This document shows positions 40,699-50,652 of a DNA stretch of 64,000 bases, piece after piece. This stretch comes from Pseudaminobacter sp040049255 (GTDB taxonomy: Bacteria; Pseudomonadota; Alphaproteobacteria; Rhizobiales; Rhizobiaceae): the NCBI RefSeq assembly GCF_040049255.1, contig NZ_JBDZDR010000001.1:372001-436000 (forward strand), written 5' to 3'. Below the pieces are notes generated by a model. It was not told the origin of the DNA and ran no database searches. It saw only the letters and a list, made by a program, of their open reading frames with translations. The position numbers were made by a program, and so were the translations under genes. The stretch's first letter is position 1; each line of letters opens with the position of its first letter.

Positions 40699-42134
40699 GG
40701 CACCAGCACCGCTGCCAGCAGCATTGCAGCCCCCGCTGCCACCATGATTTGGCTGCGCCAGTCGCGGATGATGAACACGACCGGGTCCTCATCCATTTCG
40801 CCGCGCCGCGCCAGGATCCAGACCCGCATGGTCAGGTACAGCACAACCGGGGCCAGCGGCCACACCATCCAGGGATGGGAGTAGAGCTCGCGCACCGCCG
40901 CGCTGTCGATATAAAGGGCGAGCACCAGCGTGGCCGAGAAAGCGGCGGCCATTCCGGCCTGGGCGATTACTTCCTGGTCTTCCACCCGGTAGCCCCTGCC
41001 GGCGATACGCTCGCCCGGCACAAGCTCGGTGGATCGCAACTCGACATAGCGCTTCACCAACGCCAGCGACAGGAAGAAGAAGATGGAGAAGGCCAGCAAC
41101 CAGAAAGAGACGTCGACGCCCGTGGCTGCCGCGCCCGCCAGGATGCGCACGGTGTAGAGCCAGGCCAGCGTCAGCACGTCGATCAGCAGCATGCGCTTGA
41201 CGGCCAGCGAGTAGGCCGTGGTGGCGACGAAATAGCCGGCCAGCACGGCGCCAAATTCCCAGGGCAGAAACAGCGCCGCCGCCACGCTTATGGCCAGCAG
41301 CACCGCCACCGATGCCATTCCAAACGGAATCGAAAGAACGCCGCTGGCGAAGGGCCGGTTACGTTTGGTGGGATGCCGCCTGTCGAGCGCAAGGTCGAAG
41401 AAGTCGTTGACGATGTAGATGGCAGACGCCATCGCGCTGAAGGAGATGAAGGCCAGAAGGCAGGCGGCGAGCATGCCGGGCTGGAAATAATCATGCGCCA
41501 GCACCATCGGCACGACGATCAACGTATTCTTCAGCCACTGATGCGCCCGCAGCATCTTGAGCACGGTGCGCAGGCTGGCGCGGGGCGCGGCAATCAGGTC
41601 GCCGCCATGCGCCGCCTGCCAGCGCGCGGCACGCCGGTCGGGTGCCACCACCAAAGCGTGGCGGGCGGCGTCGAACACCTTGAGGTCGTGACGGCTGTTT
41701 CCCGCATAGTCGAAACCGCCGTCGCCGTAGGCTGCCACCAGCGTCGCGCGCTTGCGCCCGGAGGTCAGGTTCTCCGACCCTTCCGTTGCGAACACGCTCT
41801 CGAACAGGCCGAGATGCGCTGCCACCGCTTCCGCGAACTTTCGTGGCGAACCGGTGGCCAGGACGATCCTGCGGCCCGCGGCGCGTTCCCCGCGCAGGCG
41901 CTCGATCAGCTCTTCGCGGTAGGGCAGCGAGGCGGCGTCGATGTCGATGCGCGCTGCAATAGCCTGCTTCAGCGCGGCCGGACCGCGCAGCAGCCACAGC
42001 GGCACCATGAACACCAGCAGTGGGTTCTTGCGCAGAAGAACGAACAAGCTTTCCCAGAGCAGATCGCCGGCAATCAGCGTGCCGTCGAGATCGACGGCCA
42101 GCGGTATCGCATCGTGATGAGATCGCGTGTCCAT
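40695..42134 (-). CDS. HAD-phosphatase–UbiA prenyltransferase fusion
   Basis: About 479 residues. Residues 10-190 form a HAD phosphatase (AVDLDGTLIAGDLLW with the nucleophile Asp; IVLATGSPRKFAE; FDYAGNSRHDLKVF with later acidic residues). Residues 200-479 form a UbiA prenyltransferase with 8-9 helices and Asp-rich motifs: IVNDFFDLALDRRHPTKRNRP and the second region LVKRYVELRS. UbiA of this type transfers phosphoribose to polyprenyl phosphate (Rv3806c-like); the HAD part could then remove the 5-phosphate, which fits the DprE1 step. The ATG at 42134 is preferred; a TTG at 42170 would add 12 residues. It is the first gene of its operon. Confidence 0.85.
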   Translation of the reverse strand: MDTRSHHDAIPLAVDLDGTLIAGDLLWESLFVLLRKNPLLVFMVPLWLLRGPAALKQAIAARIDIDAASLPYREELIERLRGERAAGRRIVLATGSPRKFAEAVAAHLGLFESVFATEGSENLTSGRKRATLVAAYGDGGFDYAGNSRHDLKVFDAARHALVVAPDRRAARWQAAHGGDLIAAPRASLRTVLKMLRAHQWLKNTLIVVPMVLAHDYFQPGMLAACLLAFISFSAMASAIYIVNDFFDLALDRRHPTKRNRPFASGVLSIPFGMASVAVLLAISVAAALFLPWEFGAVLAGYFVATTAYSLAVKRMLLIDVLTLAWLYTVRILAGAAATGVDVSFWLLAFSIFFFLSLALVKRYVELRSTELVPGERIAGRGYRVEDQEVIAQAGMAAAFSATLVLALYIDSAAVRELYSHPWMVWPLAPVVLYLTMRVWILARRGEMDEDPVVFIIRDWRSQIMVAAGAAMLLAAVLVP

Positions 42135-42282
42135 GGCTGCCCCGCGCTGCCTGTTGGAGGCCGAAACCAAATTCGGCGGCCAGGCGGGATATAGCTTTGG
42201 TGGCGCTAGGGAAGGTTAAACGGGGCTGCGGACGACTGCGCTTTTCATTCGCATCGTTAAGAGTCCGCTACCGGAAAAACGA

Positions 42283-42304
42283 AAGGCCGGGCAAACCCGG
42301 CCTT
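42283..42304 (-). terminator. Intrinsic terminator
   Basis: Stem GGCCGGG / CCCGGCC with a CAAA loop; on the minus strand it is followed by TTTCGTTTTTCC. It ends transcription of the small exported protein gene at 42327-42590. Confidence 0.75.
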
Positions 42305-42326
42305 GTGGACATATGCATCCGAAGGG

Positions 42327-42590
42327 CTACCTGATGCGGGCGACGCCGCCCGAAATTTCGATGGTCTCGGCTCCGGTAAGGGCTTCGCGGTCGCCATTGG
42401 GCAAGGTGACGAAGCAGCCATTGAAGCAGAAATCGACAGTTTCGCCGGCGCCGATCGCCAATTCGGACTTGCTGCCGCCTTCGGTGACGACAATCGTGCG
42501 CGGCTCCTGGTCTCTGTTGAGAGCGCTTGCACCGAAGGCAACGCCCCCCGCGCCGACGACGGTCAAGGCTGCAAGGATAATAGTCCTCAT
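42327..42590 (-). CDS. Small exported hypothetical protein
   Basis: An 87-residue protein with a signal peptide (MRTIILAALTVVGAGGVAFGASA). The mature part holds two cysteines in CFNGCFVTLPNGDREAL, probably a disulfide, and ends in GGVARIR. No family is recognised. ATG at 42590 or 42599 are both possible starts. An intrinsic terminator follows. It may be a small periplasmic protein unrelated to its neighbours. Confidence 0.6.
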   Translation of the reverse strand: MRTIILAALTVVGAGGVAFGASALNRDQEPRTIVVTEGGSKSELAIGAGETVDFCFNGCFVTLPNGDREALTGAETIEISGGVARIR

Positions 42591-42710
42591 TGCGATCATC
42601 GGTGTCGCCACCGCCTCTGTTGGGTCGCAGGGCTTATCGCCCTTTGCCGCGATCTTATAAGGGTTCCAATCTGAACGGCAACTGAATGACACGTTCATGC
42701 CACAATTTGA

Positions 42711-45287
42711 TCACGCCGGATCCGGTTTCCTGCGCCTGCTTGCGGGTTGCTTTTGCTTGGCCGCGGCCTTGGCGCTGAGCTGTTCCAGGTACTCGGCCTC
42801 CGCCTTTTCGTCGTCCACGGGCCATTCGGTGAGTTGCGGGATCGCCTTCATCGTGACCTCGCGGCGCACGAAGGGAATCTGGATGTTCTCCTTCTCGAAG
42901 GCCTCAAGAATTGCGAAGCGGATCTCATTCTGCACGATCGAACCGTTGCCGATGTCCGACAGGAACATGCGCATCTCGAAGTTGAGCGAGGACTCGCCGA
43001 AGGCTGCAAACAGCACGAATGGCTCGGGGTTCTTCAGCACCAGCGGATGGCTGCGCGCGATATCGAGCAGGACCTCGTGCACCCGCTTGACGTCCGAGCC
43101 GTAGGCAACGCCGACCGGGATCTCGATGCGCCCGAGCTTGTTGCGATGCGTCCAGTTGCCGACCGCGCCGTTGATCAGCTCGGAGTTGGGCAGGATCACG
43201 GTCTGGCGCTGGAAGGTCTCGATCTCGGTGGCGCGCACGCTGATCTTCTTGACCGTGCCCGACACCGCACCTGCAACGATCCAGTCACCGGCCTTGAAGG
43301 GACGCTCGGCCAGCAGGATCAGCCCCGAGACGAAATTCGACACCACGTTCTGCAGGCCGAAACCGATACCGAGCGAGAGACCGCCAGCGACCAGCGCCAG
43401 GCTGGACAGGTCGATGCCCGCAGACGAGATGCCGATCAGCGCCGCCAGCGCTATGCCGGCATAGCCGATCACGGTGCGGATGGAGTTGCGCACGCCGGCA
43501 TCCACCTTGCCGCGCGCCATGACGGAGCCGTCGAGCCAGCCCTGGAACCAGCGGGTGATGAAATAGCCGAGCACGAAGACGACGGCGCCCGTGACGAGCG
43601 CAAGCGGCGAGAACGAGAACGTGCCGATCCGAAAGCCGGTGGCCAGCTTGCTGAGCCATGCCGCCATGTCTGCGGGCTTGAAGCCCCACTGCAGCAACAC
43701 CAGCGGCAGGAACACCATGACGATGAGTATGTTGATCGCCGCACTGACGACTAGGCCGAGTTGGTCCAGCGTCGTCTCTTCCATGTCGAAGCGGGACTTG
43801 AGCCAGCCGCCAATCGGTGTCTCGGCGAAGCTGCCTTCTTCCGAAATGGCGCGCGAAGAGAGGAAGCCGATATAGGCGGTGGCAAGCATCGCGCCGGTGA
43901 TCACGATCTGCTGCGATACGAATTGCGCCAGGCTGACATAGCCGAGCAACGCCGAGACGATGGTGGCAATGCCGATGCCGTACAGAAAATAACGCAGCGC
44001 GGCCGGCCAGGGGCGGGATGCGCCGTTTTCGTCGGCAAAGGGCCTGACAACGCCAATCAGCACCAGAAGCACGCCAACGACGAGCGACGCGATCAGGCTT
44101 TTGACAATGGTCACCGAAAGCGGCGAACTCAGCGTTTCGCTGACCAGCCCCATGAAATAGTCGAGGCCGACGACCACGGCCGTTGCAGTGATCAGCCAGA
44201 CCAGCAGGCGCGCCGCGCGCGACTCGATCGGGATCAGCCGCCAGTTCGACATGTCCGGCGAGAGCGCGGCATGGCTCAGCCGATTGACGAAAAAGGCGAC
44301 GAACAGCACGAAGAACACGCCGCCGATGAGAAGGCCGATGTCGCCGCGCAGCACGTTGAAATAGTTGTAGAGCGCCACGGTTCCGGCCAGGAACACGCCC
44401 ATCGCCAGCGTCGGCAGCAGGGTCGACCAGAACGCGACCGAAAGCCGGCTGAGATAGGACGGTGCTTCCAGCACCGGGTCGCGGTTGATCAGCCTGCCGA
44501 ACAGGCGCCTGCCGCCGAATTGCAGCACCGCGGCCGCAAGCAGCGCGAAGAAGGTCGCCGCCACCACGGCGCGATACTTGAACTGCACCACGAAACGCAG
44601 CCACGAGGAAACCGAATTGTAGAGGCGGGAAAACTCCCACTGCACGGCATGGCCAACCTCGCCGTCGAGGGCGCTGCTCAGTTCGTAGCGCTTGGTCAGC
44701 ATGTTGGTGAACAGGTCGCGGCGCAGCCCGGCAACCTTGTTGAGCTGTCCGTTGACACGAACCGACAAATCCTCGGCCTTGCCGAGCACCACGTTGATCT
44801 CGGCCTTTTCGGTCGTCAGCGCGCGGCGCTCATTGGCCACCATTTCCGGTTCGGGCGGCTGGCCTTCGGCCGGCGCGCTGCCCAGCTGGCCGATGCGCGA
44901 GTTGATTTCGGTCAGGCGCGGGCGGAAGGCGACGCCGCTTTCCAGCAGCGACTTGTCGACCGCTTCGAGCTGACTGCGGATTTCCACCAGCGCGGCATCG
45001 TCGCCGCTCTTTGCCTCGATCCTCTTGTCGAGCGCGTCGACCTGCTTGGTTAGATCTTCGATCTTCTGGCGCTGTTCGGCCACCACGCCGGCGGATGGCG
45101 ACGCGACCGGTGCGTGCGCTGCCGGCGCGGTGGGCCCGACTGCCGGCTGCGAGGAGGCAGGCGCCTCGGGCGCCGGCTGCTGCGCATGAGCAACGAGCCC
45201 GTTGCTGCCGACAAGGGCAACCAGGACAAACAACGCGGCAAGCCGCTTGAGGATCGGGAGGCGAAGCTGACGATTCAAAGGGGTCAC
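42711..45287 (-). CDS. Large MscS-type mechanosensitive channel (DUF3772 N-terminal domain)
   Basis: About 858 residues. A signal peptide ends near AHAQQ; a Pro/Ala-rich linker and a coiled coil follow (QKIEDLTKQVDALDKRIEAK), then a DUF3772-type periplasmic helical region, and after about residue 200 eleven or so membrane helices. The MscS pore and beta domain lie near the C-terminus: SLALVAGGLSLGIGFGLQNVVSNFVSG is the pore helix, and NSELINGAVGNWTH the beta-domain motif. It releases solutes on hypo-osmotic shock, which suits a cell that accumulates betaine. A GTG at 45287 gives the best signal peptide; a GTG at 45308 is an alternative. The C-terminus is basic (ASRRRKPDPA). Confidence 0.87.
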   Translation of the reverse strand: MTPLNRQLRLPILKRLAALFVLVALVGSNGLVAHAQQPAPEAPASSQPAVGPTAPAAHAPVASPSAGVVAEQRQKIEDLTKQVDALDKRIEAKSGDDAALVEIRSQLEAVDKSLLESGVAFRPRLTEINSRIGQLGSAPAEGQPPEPEMVANERRALTTEKAEINVVLGKAEDLSVRVNGQLNKVAGLRRDLFTNMLTKRYELSSALDGEVGHAVQWEFSRLYNSVSSWLRFVVQFKYRAVVAATFFALLAAAVLQFGGRRLFGRLINRDPVLEAPSYLSRLSVAFWSTLLPTLAMGVFLAGTVALYNYFNVLRGDIGLLIGGVFFVLFVAFFVNRLSHAALSPDMSNWRLIPIESRAARLLVWLITATAVVVGLDYFMGLVSETLSSPLSVTIVKSLIASLVVGVLLVLIGVVRPFADENGASRPWPAALRYFLYGIGIATIVSALLGYVSLAQFVSQQIVITGAMLATAYIGFLSSRAISEEGSFAETPIGGWLKSRFDMEETTLDQLGLVVSAAINILIVMVFLPLVLLQWGFKPADMAAWLSKLATGFRIGTFSFSPLALVTGAVVFVLGYFITRWFQGWLDGSVMARGKVDAGVRNSIRTVIGYAGIALAALIGISSAGIDLSSLALVAGGLSLGIGFGLQNVVSNFVSGLILLAERPFKAGDWIVAGAVSGTVKKISVRATEIETFQRQTVILPNSELINGAVGNWTHRNKLGRIEIPVGVAYGSDVKRVHEVLLDIARSHPLVLKNPEPFVLFAAFGESSLNFEMRMFLSDIGNGSIVQNEIRFAILEAFEKENIQIPFVRREVTMKAIPQLTEWPVDDEKAEAEYLEQLSAKAAAKQKQPASRRRKPDPA

Positions 45288-45454
45288 AAACGGTTTCTCG
45301 ATGGGCACCAGTGATAAAGACGGCTGGACAACGGAGCAAGCCGCTTGATCGGCTCCGAGGTCGGCCATACGAAAGGCCGTGGCGCAAAATTGGCGCTGGC
45401 GCGGCCAGAGTGCCATTACTGTGCGCGGCACCCAAAACCGGATGGCATGGAATA

Positions 45455-46714
45455 ATGGCGGAATATTCGGTCTTCTCGCTTCTGAGGAACGCTTTCTCGG
45501 GCAACCCCGACTGGAAGCCTGCCTGGCGCAAGCCGGACGCAAAACCCTCTTACGACGTGATCGTGATCGGCGGCGGCGGGCATGGGCTTTCGACCGCCTA
45601 CTATCTCGCCAAGGAACACGGCATCACCAATGTCGCGGTGCTGGAGAAGGGCTATCTCGGCTCGGGCAATGTCGGCCGCAACACCACCGCTGTGCGCTCC
45701 AACTACCTTCTGCCGGAAAACATCCGCTTCTATGAACACTCCATGAAGCTATGGGAGAACCTTTCCCACGACCTCAACTACAACGTCATGTTCTCGCAGC
45801 GCGGCGTGCTGAACCTCGCGCACACTCCCGGCCAGCTTGACGACTATGCCCGTCGCGGCAACGCCATCGTCCATTCCGGCGCCGACTCCGTGCTGATGAC
45901 ACCAGCCGAGATAAAGCGCCTGATGCCCGGCATCGACATTTCGGCATCGGCGCGTTTCCCGATCATCGGCGGGTTGATGCAATGGCGCGCCGGAACCGCA
46001 CGCCACGACGCAGTGGCCTGGGGCTATGCGCGCGGCGCCGACCGGCGCGGCGTCGACATTCTGGAGAATTGCGAAGTCACCGGCTTTATCAAGGACGGCG
46101 ACCGCGTTGTCGGCGTCACCACCACGCGCGGCGAGATCCGCGCCAAGAAAGTGGCGGTGGCCGTTGCCGGTTCCACCGGCCATGTCATGAGCATGGCCGG
46201 CATCGACAGGCTGCCGATCGAAAGCCATGTCTTGCAGGCCTTCGTGTCGGAGTCGCTAAAACCGTTCCTCGATACGGTGGTGACCTTCGGCATGGGCCAT
46301 TTCTACATCGGCCAGTCCGACAAAGGCGGCCTGATCTATGGTGGCGACCTCGACGGCTACAACAGCTACGCCCAGCGCGGAAACCTGCCCGTCGTTGAGG
46401 AAGTGAACAGCGAGATGCTGGCACTCTTCCCCAGCCTCGCCCGCGTGCGCGTGCTGCGCTCCTGGGGCGGCGTGTGCGACATGTCGATGGACGGTTCGCC
46501 GATCATCACCACCGGCCCCCTGCCCGGCATGTATCTGAACTGCGGCTGGTGCTACGGCGGCTTCAAGGCCACGCCCGCCTCCGGCTGGTCCTTTGCGTAC
46601 ACCATCGCCAAGGACGAGCCGCACGAAATCAACGCGCCCTTCACGCTCGACCGTTTCCACCGCGGCGCCATCATCGACGACAAGGGCGTGGGCTCGACCC
46701 CGCGCCTGCACTGA
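45455..46714 (+). CDS. soxB: Sarcosine oxidase, beta subunit
   Basis: A 419-residue flavoprotein subunit of heterotetrameric sarcosine oxidase. The FAD motif is DVIVIGGGGHGLSTAYYLA (residues about 34-52); GNVGRNTTAVRSNYLLPEN continues the family signature, and FGMGHFYIGQSDKGGLIYGGD belongs to the substrate domain. It binds FAD and covalent FMN, oxidising sarcosine to glycine and a C1 unit with O2 (H2O2) or THF. Its length equals that of known SoxB. The four sox genes B-D-A-G follow in the standard order. The start at 45455 is the usual MAEYSVFSLL beginning. Confidence 0.95.
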   Translation: MAEYSVFSLLRNAFSGNPDWKPAWRKPDAKPSYDVIVIGGGGHGLSTAYYLAKEHGITNVAVLEKGYLGSGNVGRNTTAVRSNYLLPENIRFYEHSMKLWENLSHDLNYNVMFSQRGVLNLAHTPGQLDDYARRGNAIVHSGADSVLMTPAEIKRLMPGIDISASARFPIIGGLMQWRAGTARHDAVAWGYARGADRRGVDILENCEVTGFIKDGDRVVGVTTTRGEIRAKKVAVAVAGSTGHVMSMAGIDRLPIESHVLQAFVSESLKPFLDTVVTFGMGHFYIGQSDKGGLIYGGDLDGYNSYAQRGNLPVVEEVNSEMLALFPSLARVRVLRSWGGVCDMSMDGSPIITTGPLPGMYLNCGWCYGGFKATPASGWSFAYTIAKDEPHEINAPFTLDRFHRGAIIDDKGVGSTPRLH

Positions 46715-46727
46715 GCGGAAAATTGCG

Positions 46728-47030
46728 ATGCTGATCACCTGCCCCTATTGCGGTCCGCGCGACGTATCCGAATACACCTATCAGGGCGACGGCAACCGCG
46801 CGCGCCCCGACCCCGCCTCCACGGATCAGGCGGCATGGAACGCCTATGTCTACGACCGGCTGAACCCGCGCGGCGAGCATCATGAAATCTGGCAGCACTC
46901 GGGCGGCTGCCGCGCTCACCTGAAAGTCACGCGCAACACGCTGACGCATGTGATTTCGAGCGTCGGCTTCGCGCGCGATGCCGGGCACCGCAAGTCGGAT
47001 GGCCATCGGAAGACTGGAGCCAAGGCATGA
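46728..47030 (+). CDS. soxD: Sarcosine oxidase, delta subunit
   Basis: A 100-residue subunit that binds zinc: MLITCPYCGPRDVSEYTYQG provides two cysteines, and HHEIWQHSGGCRAHLKV a His and the final Cys. It stabilises the alpha-beta complex of tetrameric sarcosine oxidase. Its stop overlaps the soxA start by 4 bases (ATGA). Confidence 0.93.
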   Translation: MLITCPYCGPRDVSEYTYQGDGNRARPDPASTDQAAWNAYVYDRLNPRGEHHEIWQHSGGCRAHLKVTRNTLTHVISSVGFARDAGHRKSDGHRKTGAKA

Positions 47031-50023
47031 GCCCGCGCCGCGCCGTGTCCGGCGGTCGGATCGACCGCCTTCGCACCGTCCGCTTCACCTTCGACGGCAA
47101 GCCCTACACCGGCCATGCCGGCGATACGCTGGCCTCGGCCCTGTTGGCCAATGGCGTGGTGCTGTTCGGCCGCTCTTTCAAATACCACCGGCCGCGCGGC
47201 GTGCTGACGGCCGGCGTGGAGGAGCCGAATGCGCTGGTCACCGTGCCAAGCGGCGGCGTGCGCGAGCCCAACATTCCGGCCACGATGATCGAGATTTATG
47301 ACGGGCTTGTGGCAGAGAGCCAGAACCGGTTCCCGTCGCTCGCCTTCGACATCGGCGCGATCAACCAGCTCGGAAGCAAGGTGCTTGGTGCGGGCTTCTA
47401 CTACAAGACCTTCATGGGACCGGTGATTGGCCCGCTGAAGGGCACCCGCTTCTGGATGTTCTGCGAATATTTCATCCGCCGCGCCGCGGGCCTAGGCCGT
47501 GCTGGTACGGAAAAAGACCCGTCGCGCTACGAGCGCATGAACGCCTTCTGCGACGTGCTGGTGGTTGGCGCTGGCCCGGCCGGTCTGATGGCGGCGAGAG
47601 CGGCCGCCGACAAGGGCGGGCGTGTCATCCTCGCCGATCTGGACGCCACGCCAGGTGGCTCGGCCAACTGGTCGGACGAGACCATCGACGGCATGGCCGC
47701 CGCCGACTGGGCGGCTGCCATGCTGCGCGACCTGAAGAGCCGGGACAATGTGCGCGTACTGCCGCGCACCACCGTCTGGGGCTATTACGACAGCAACACG
47801 CTGGCAGCACTTGAGCGCGTCACCGACCACAAGCTCACCCCCGCCAAGGGCGAGCCGCGTCATCGGCAGTGGACCATCCGCGCACAAGCGGTGGTGCTGG
47901 CGACCGGCGCACTGGAGCGGCCGCTGGTGTTTCCGGGTAATGATCGGCCGGGCGTGATGCTGGCGGGCGCGGCCGAGCGTTACGCCAACCAGTACGGCGT
48001 GCTGCCGGGTCGCAAGGTCGCCATCTTCACCAACAACGACGGCGCCTATCGCACCGCCCTTTCGCTGAAGAAGGCGGGCGGCGACGTCACCGCCATCATC
48101 GACATCCGCGACCAGATCTCGGACGCCGCGCGCGACATCGCCGGCAAGGTGGGCGGCGAGCGCATTCTTGGGGCTGCCGTGATCGACACCGAAGGCGGCA
48201 AACAGCTGAGTGGCATCAAGGTCCAGCGCATTGACGCCGCAACCGGCAGTCTCTCGGGCGATCCGCGCAATATCCAGGCCGACTGCCTGCTGGTGTCGGG
48301 CGGCTGGTCGCCGACGATCCATCTCGCCAGCCAGGCCGGCCTCAATCCGGTCTGGGACGACGAACTGCAGGCCTTCCTGCCGCCGCAAGCGACGCAGAAC
48401 TGGGTCGGCGCCGGTGCCTTCAACGGCAGCTTCGCCACCGCCGAAGCCTTGGCCGAGGGTCACGCCGCCGGCCTGAAGGCGGCCAATGCGCCCGCCTCCG
48501 CTGAGCCTGACTTGCCGGCAGTCGACGCCGATGGGCTCGACCCGAAGCCGGCCCCCGTCCTGGAAATCAAGGCCAAGGGCAAGGCTTTCGTCGACCACCA
48601 GCACGACGTGACGGCCGACGACGTGCGCCTCGCCCACCAGGAAGGTTTTGTCTCCGTCGAGCACCTGAAGCGCTACACCACGCTTGGCATGGCGACCGAC
48701 CAGGGCAAGAGTTCCAACGTGCCGGGCCTGGCCATCATGGCCGACGCGCTCGGCAAGCAGATCCCCGAAGTCGGCACCACGCGCTTCCGGCCGCCCTTCG
48801 CGCCGGTTTCGGTGGGCTCGCTGGCCGCCGAACGCTACGGCGACATCCGGCCTGACCGGCTGACGCCGATGCACGACTGGCACATCGACAACGGCGCGAC
48901 CACATATGGCGCCGGCCTCTGGCACCGGCCGATGATCTACGCCCTGCCCGGCGAAACGGTCGAGCAGGCATATGTGCGCGAGACGAAGACCGTGCGCGAG
49001 GGCGTCGGCCTCGTCGATGTCTCCACGCTCGGCAAGATCGCCGTGCAGGGGCCGGATGCGGGCGAATTCCTCGACCGCGTCTATACCAACATCTTCTCCA
49101 CCCTCTCGGTCGGAAAGGCCCGCTACGGCCTGATGCTGCGCGAGGACGGCTTTGTCCTTGACGACGGCACGACATGGCGGCTTGGCCAGCACGACTTCCT
49201 GATGACCACCACCACGGCCAATGCCGGCAAGGTCATGCAGCATCTGGAATATCTGCTCGACGTGGTGTGGCCGGAACTGAAGGTGCAGCTCACCTCCGTG
49301 ACCGACCAATGGGCGGGTGCGGCAATCTCCGGCCCGCGCTCGCGCGATGTGCTGGCGGCTTGCGTGACCGGCACCAAGGTGGACAACGAGACACTGCCAT
49401 TCATGGGCATCGTGCGAGGCGAGATCGCCGGCGCCAAGGTGATGATCTGCCGGCTCTCCTTCTCCGGAGAGCTGGCCTACGAGGTCTATTGCGGCGCCGG
49501 CCACGGCACCCATGTGTGGGAAGCGCTGATGGAAGCCGGCAAGCCCTTCGGCATCGTGCCCTATGGTCTCGAGGCGCTGGGCACCATGCGCATTGAGAAG
49601 GGCCATGTCACCGGCGCCGAGATCGACGGCCGCACCACCGCGCGCGACCTCCACCTCGACTGGATGCTGTCGAAGAAAAAACCCTTCGTCGGCTCGGCCA
49701 TGATGGACCGCGAGGGGCTCGTTGGCGAAGGCCGGCTGCAACTCGTCGGCATCATCCCGCTCGACAACCGCCCGGTGAATGGCGGCGCGCACATCGTGGA
49801 GGAACTGCACGAGGACGGCCCGCGCGACTCCATCGGCCACGTCACGGCCATGTGCTATTCGCCGACGCTCGGCAAATATATCGCGCTGGCCCTGGTGAAG
49901 GACGGCAAGAGCCGTCGCGGCACCCGCGCTTTCGTCTCCGATCCGCTGCGCAAGCGTTTCGGGCCGGTCGAGATCGTCAGCCACCATTTCTATGACCCGG
50001 AAGGGAGCCGCATGCATGGTTGA
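47027..50023 (+). CDS. soxA: Sarcosine oxidase, alpha subunit
   Basis: A 998-residue subunit. An N-terminal ferredoxin-fold (no Fe-S cysteines; VRFTFDGKPYTGHAGDTLASALLANG) is followed by an NAD-binding/Rossmann region from about residue 170 (DVLVVGAGPAGLMAARAA) and a GcvT-type THF-binding part after about residue 620 (TTTTANAGKVMQHLEYLLDVVW, ISGPRSRDVLAACV, LSFSGELAYEVYCG). The THF domain accepts the formaldehyde-level carbon as 5,10-methylene-THF. Its end overlaps the soxG start by 8 bases. The order and lengths match other rhizobial sox operons. Confidence 0.95.
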   Translation: MSPRRAVSGGRIDRLRTVRFTFDGKPYTGHAGDTLASALLANGVVLFGRSFKYHRPRGVLTAGVEEPNALVTVPSGGVREPNIPATMIEIYDGLVAESQNRFPSLAFDIGAINQLGSKVLGAGFYYKTFMGPVIGPLKGTRFWMFCEYFIRRAAGLGRAGTEKDPSRYERMNAFCDVLVVGAGPAGLMAARAAADKGGRVILADLDATPGGSANWSDETIDGMAAADWAAAMLRDLKSRDNVRVLPRTTVWGYYDSNTLAALERVTDHKLTPAKGEPRHRQWTIRAQAVVLATGALERPLVFPGNDRPGVMLAGAAERYANQYGVLPGRKVAIFTNNDGAYRTALSLKKAGGDVTAIIDIRDQISDAARDIAGKVGGERILGAAVIDTEGGKQLSGIKVQRIDAATGSLSGDPRNIQADCLLVSGGWSPTIHLASQAGLNPVWDDELQAFLPPQATQNWVGAGAFNGSFATAEALAEGHAAGLKAANAPASAEPDLPAVDADGLDPKPAPVLEIKAKGKAFVDHQHDVTADDVRLAHQEGFVSVEHLKRYTTLGMATDQGKSSNVPGLAIMADALGKQIPEVGTTRFRPPFAPVSVGSLAAERYGDIRPDRLTPMHDWHIDNGATTYGAGLWHRPMIYALPGETVEQAYVRETKTVREGVGLVDVSTLGKIAVQGPDAGEFLDRVYTNIFSTLSVGKARYGLMLREDGFVLDDGTTWRLGQHDFLMTTTTANAGKVMQHLEYLLDVVWPELKVQLTSVTDQWAGAAISGPRSRDVLAACVTGTKVDNETLPFMGIVRGEIAGAKVMICRLSFSGELAYEVYCGAGHGTHVWEALMEAGKPFGIVPYGLEALGTMRIEKGHVTGAEIDGRTTARDLHLDWMLSKKKPFVGSAMMDREGLVGEGRLQLVGIIPLDNRPVNGGAHIVEELHEDGPRDSIGHVTAMCYSPTLGKYIALALVKDGKSRRGTRAFVSDPLRKRFGPVEIVSHHFYDPEGSRMHG

Positions 50024-50603
50024 GCAGGAATCTCCGCTGAAGCCGGTGTGGAAGCCCGGTTCGCACGGCAACTTTTCCGACGGCGTCGGTGTCTATCTTT
50101 CGGAAACCGCGCCGGGTTCCATCGTGCAGCTCGCGGCTTGGCCTGGCGAGGAAAAGGCCATCATCGCCGCCATCAGGAAGGTGGCCGGGCTGACGCTGCC
50201 GGACGGCGCCGGCGGCGGCGCGCCGGGTGACGCCAAGGCGGCCTTCGGTTTCGCGCCCGGAAAGTTCCTCGTGGTGGACGAGAAGGAAGGGCTGGCGGAA
50301 GCCTTCGCCAAGGATGTGGAAATTTCCGTTGGCACCGTGACCGACCTGTCGCATGGCCGCACCGCAATCCGCATCGCCGGCCCGAAGGTGGAGTGGGTAC
50401 TGGCGAAATTCTTCGCCATCGATTTTTCTGGCACCGCCTTCCCGGTCGGCGCAGGCCGCTCGACGGTGCATCACGATATCTTCGCGATGATCCAACGCAC
50501 GGCGCCGACGCAGTTCGACCTATACGTCTTCCGCTCCTTCGCGCGCAGCTTCTGGACCGCGCTGTGCCGGGCGTCGGAGGAAGTCGGCTACGAGGTGAGA
50601 TAG
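50016..50603 (+). CDS. soxG: Sarcosine oxidase, gamma subunit
   Basis: A 195-residue subunit of the GcvT-like SoxG family. It contains APGSIVQLAAWPGEE, APGKFLVVDEKEGLA, TDLSHGRTAIRIAGP and the final YVFRSFARSFWTALC, which packs on the alpha subunit. It overlaps soxA by 8 bases. The ATG at 50016 was preferred over 49992 because the upstream residues are part of soxA coding. Confidence 0.93.
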   Translation: MVEQESPLKPVWKPGSHGNFSDGVGVYLSETAPGSIVQLAAWPGEEKAIIAAIRKVAGLTLPDGAGGGAPGDAKAAFGFAPGKFLVVDEKEGLAEAFAKDVEISVGTVTDLSHGRTAIRIAGPKVEWVLAKFFAIDFSGTAFPVGAGRSTVHHDIFAMIQRTAPTQFDLYVFRSFARSFWTALCRASEEVGYEVR

Positions 50604-50652
50604 ACCCAGCGCCCTACTGACTGGCCGAAGGAAAGGGAAGCGCTGACCCGCC

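Noticed and set aside
47492..50071. Long open frame antisense to soxA
   Set aside because: High GC leaves long antisense frames; the translation has no recognisable motif, whereas soxA has full-length family landmarks.
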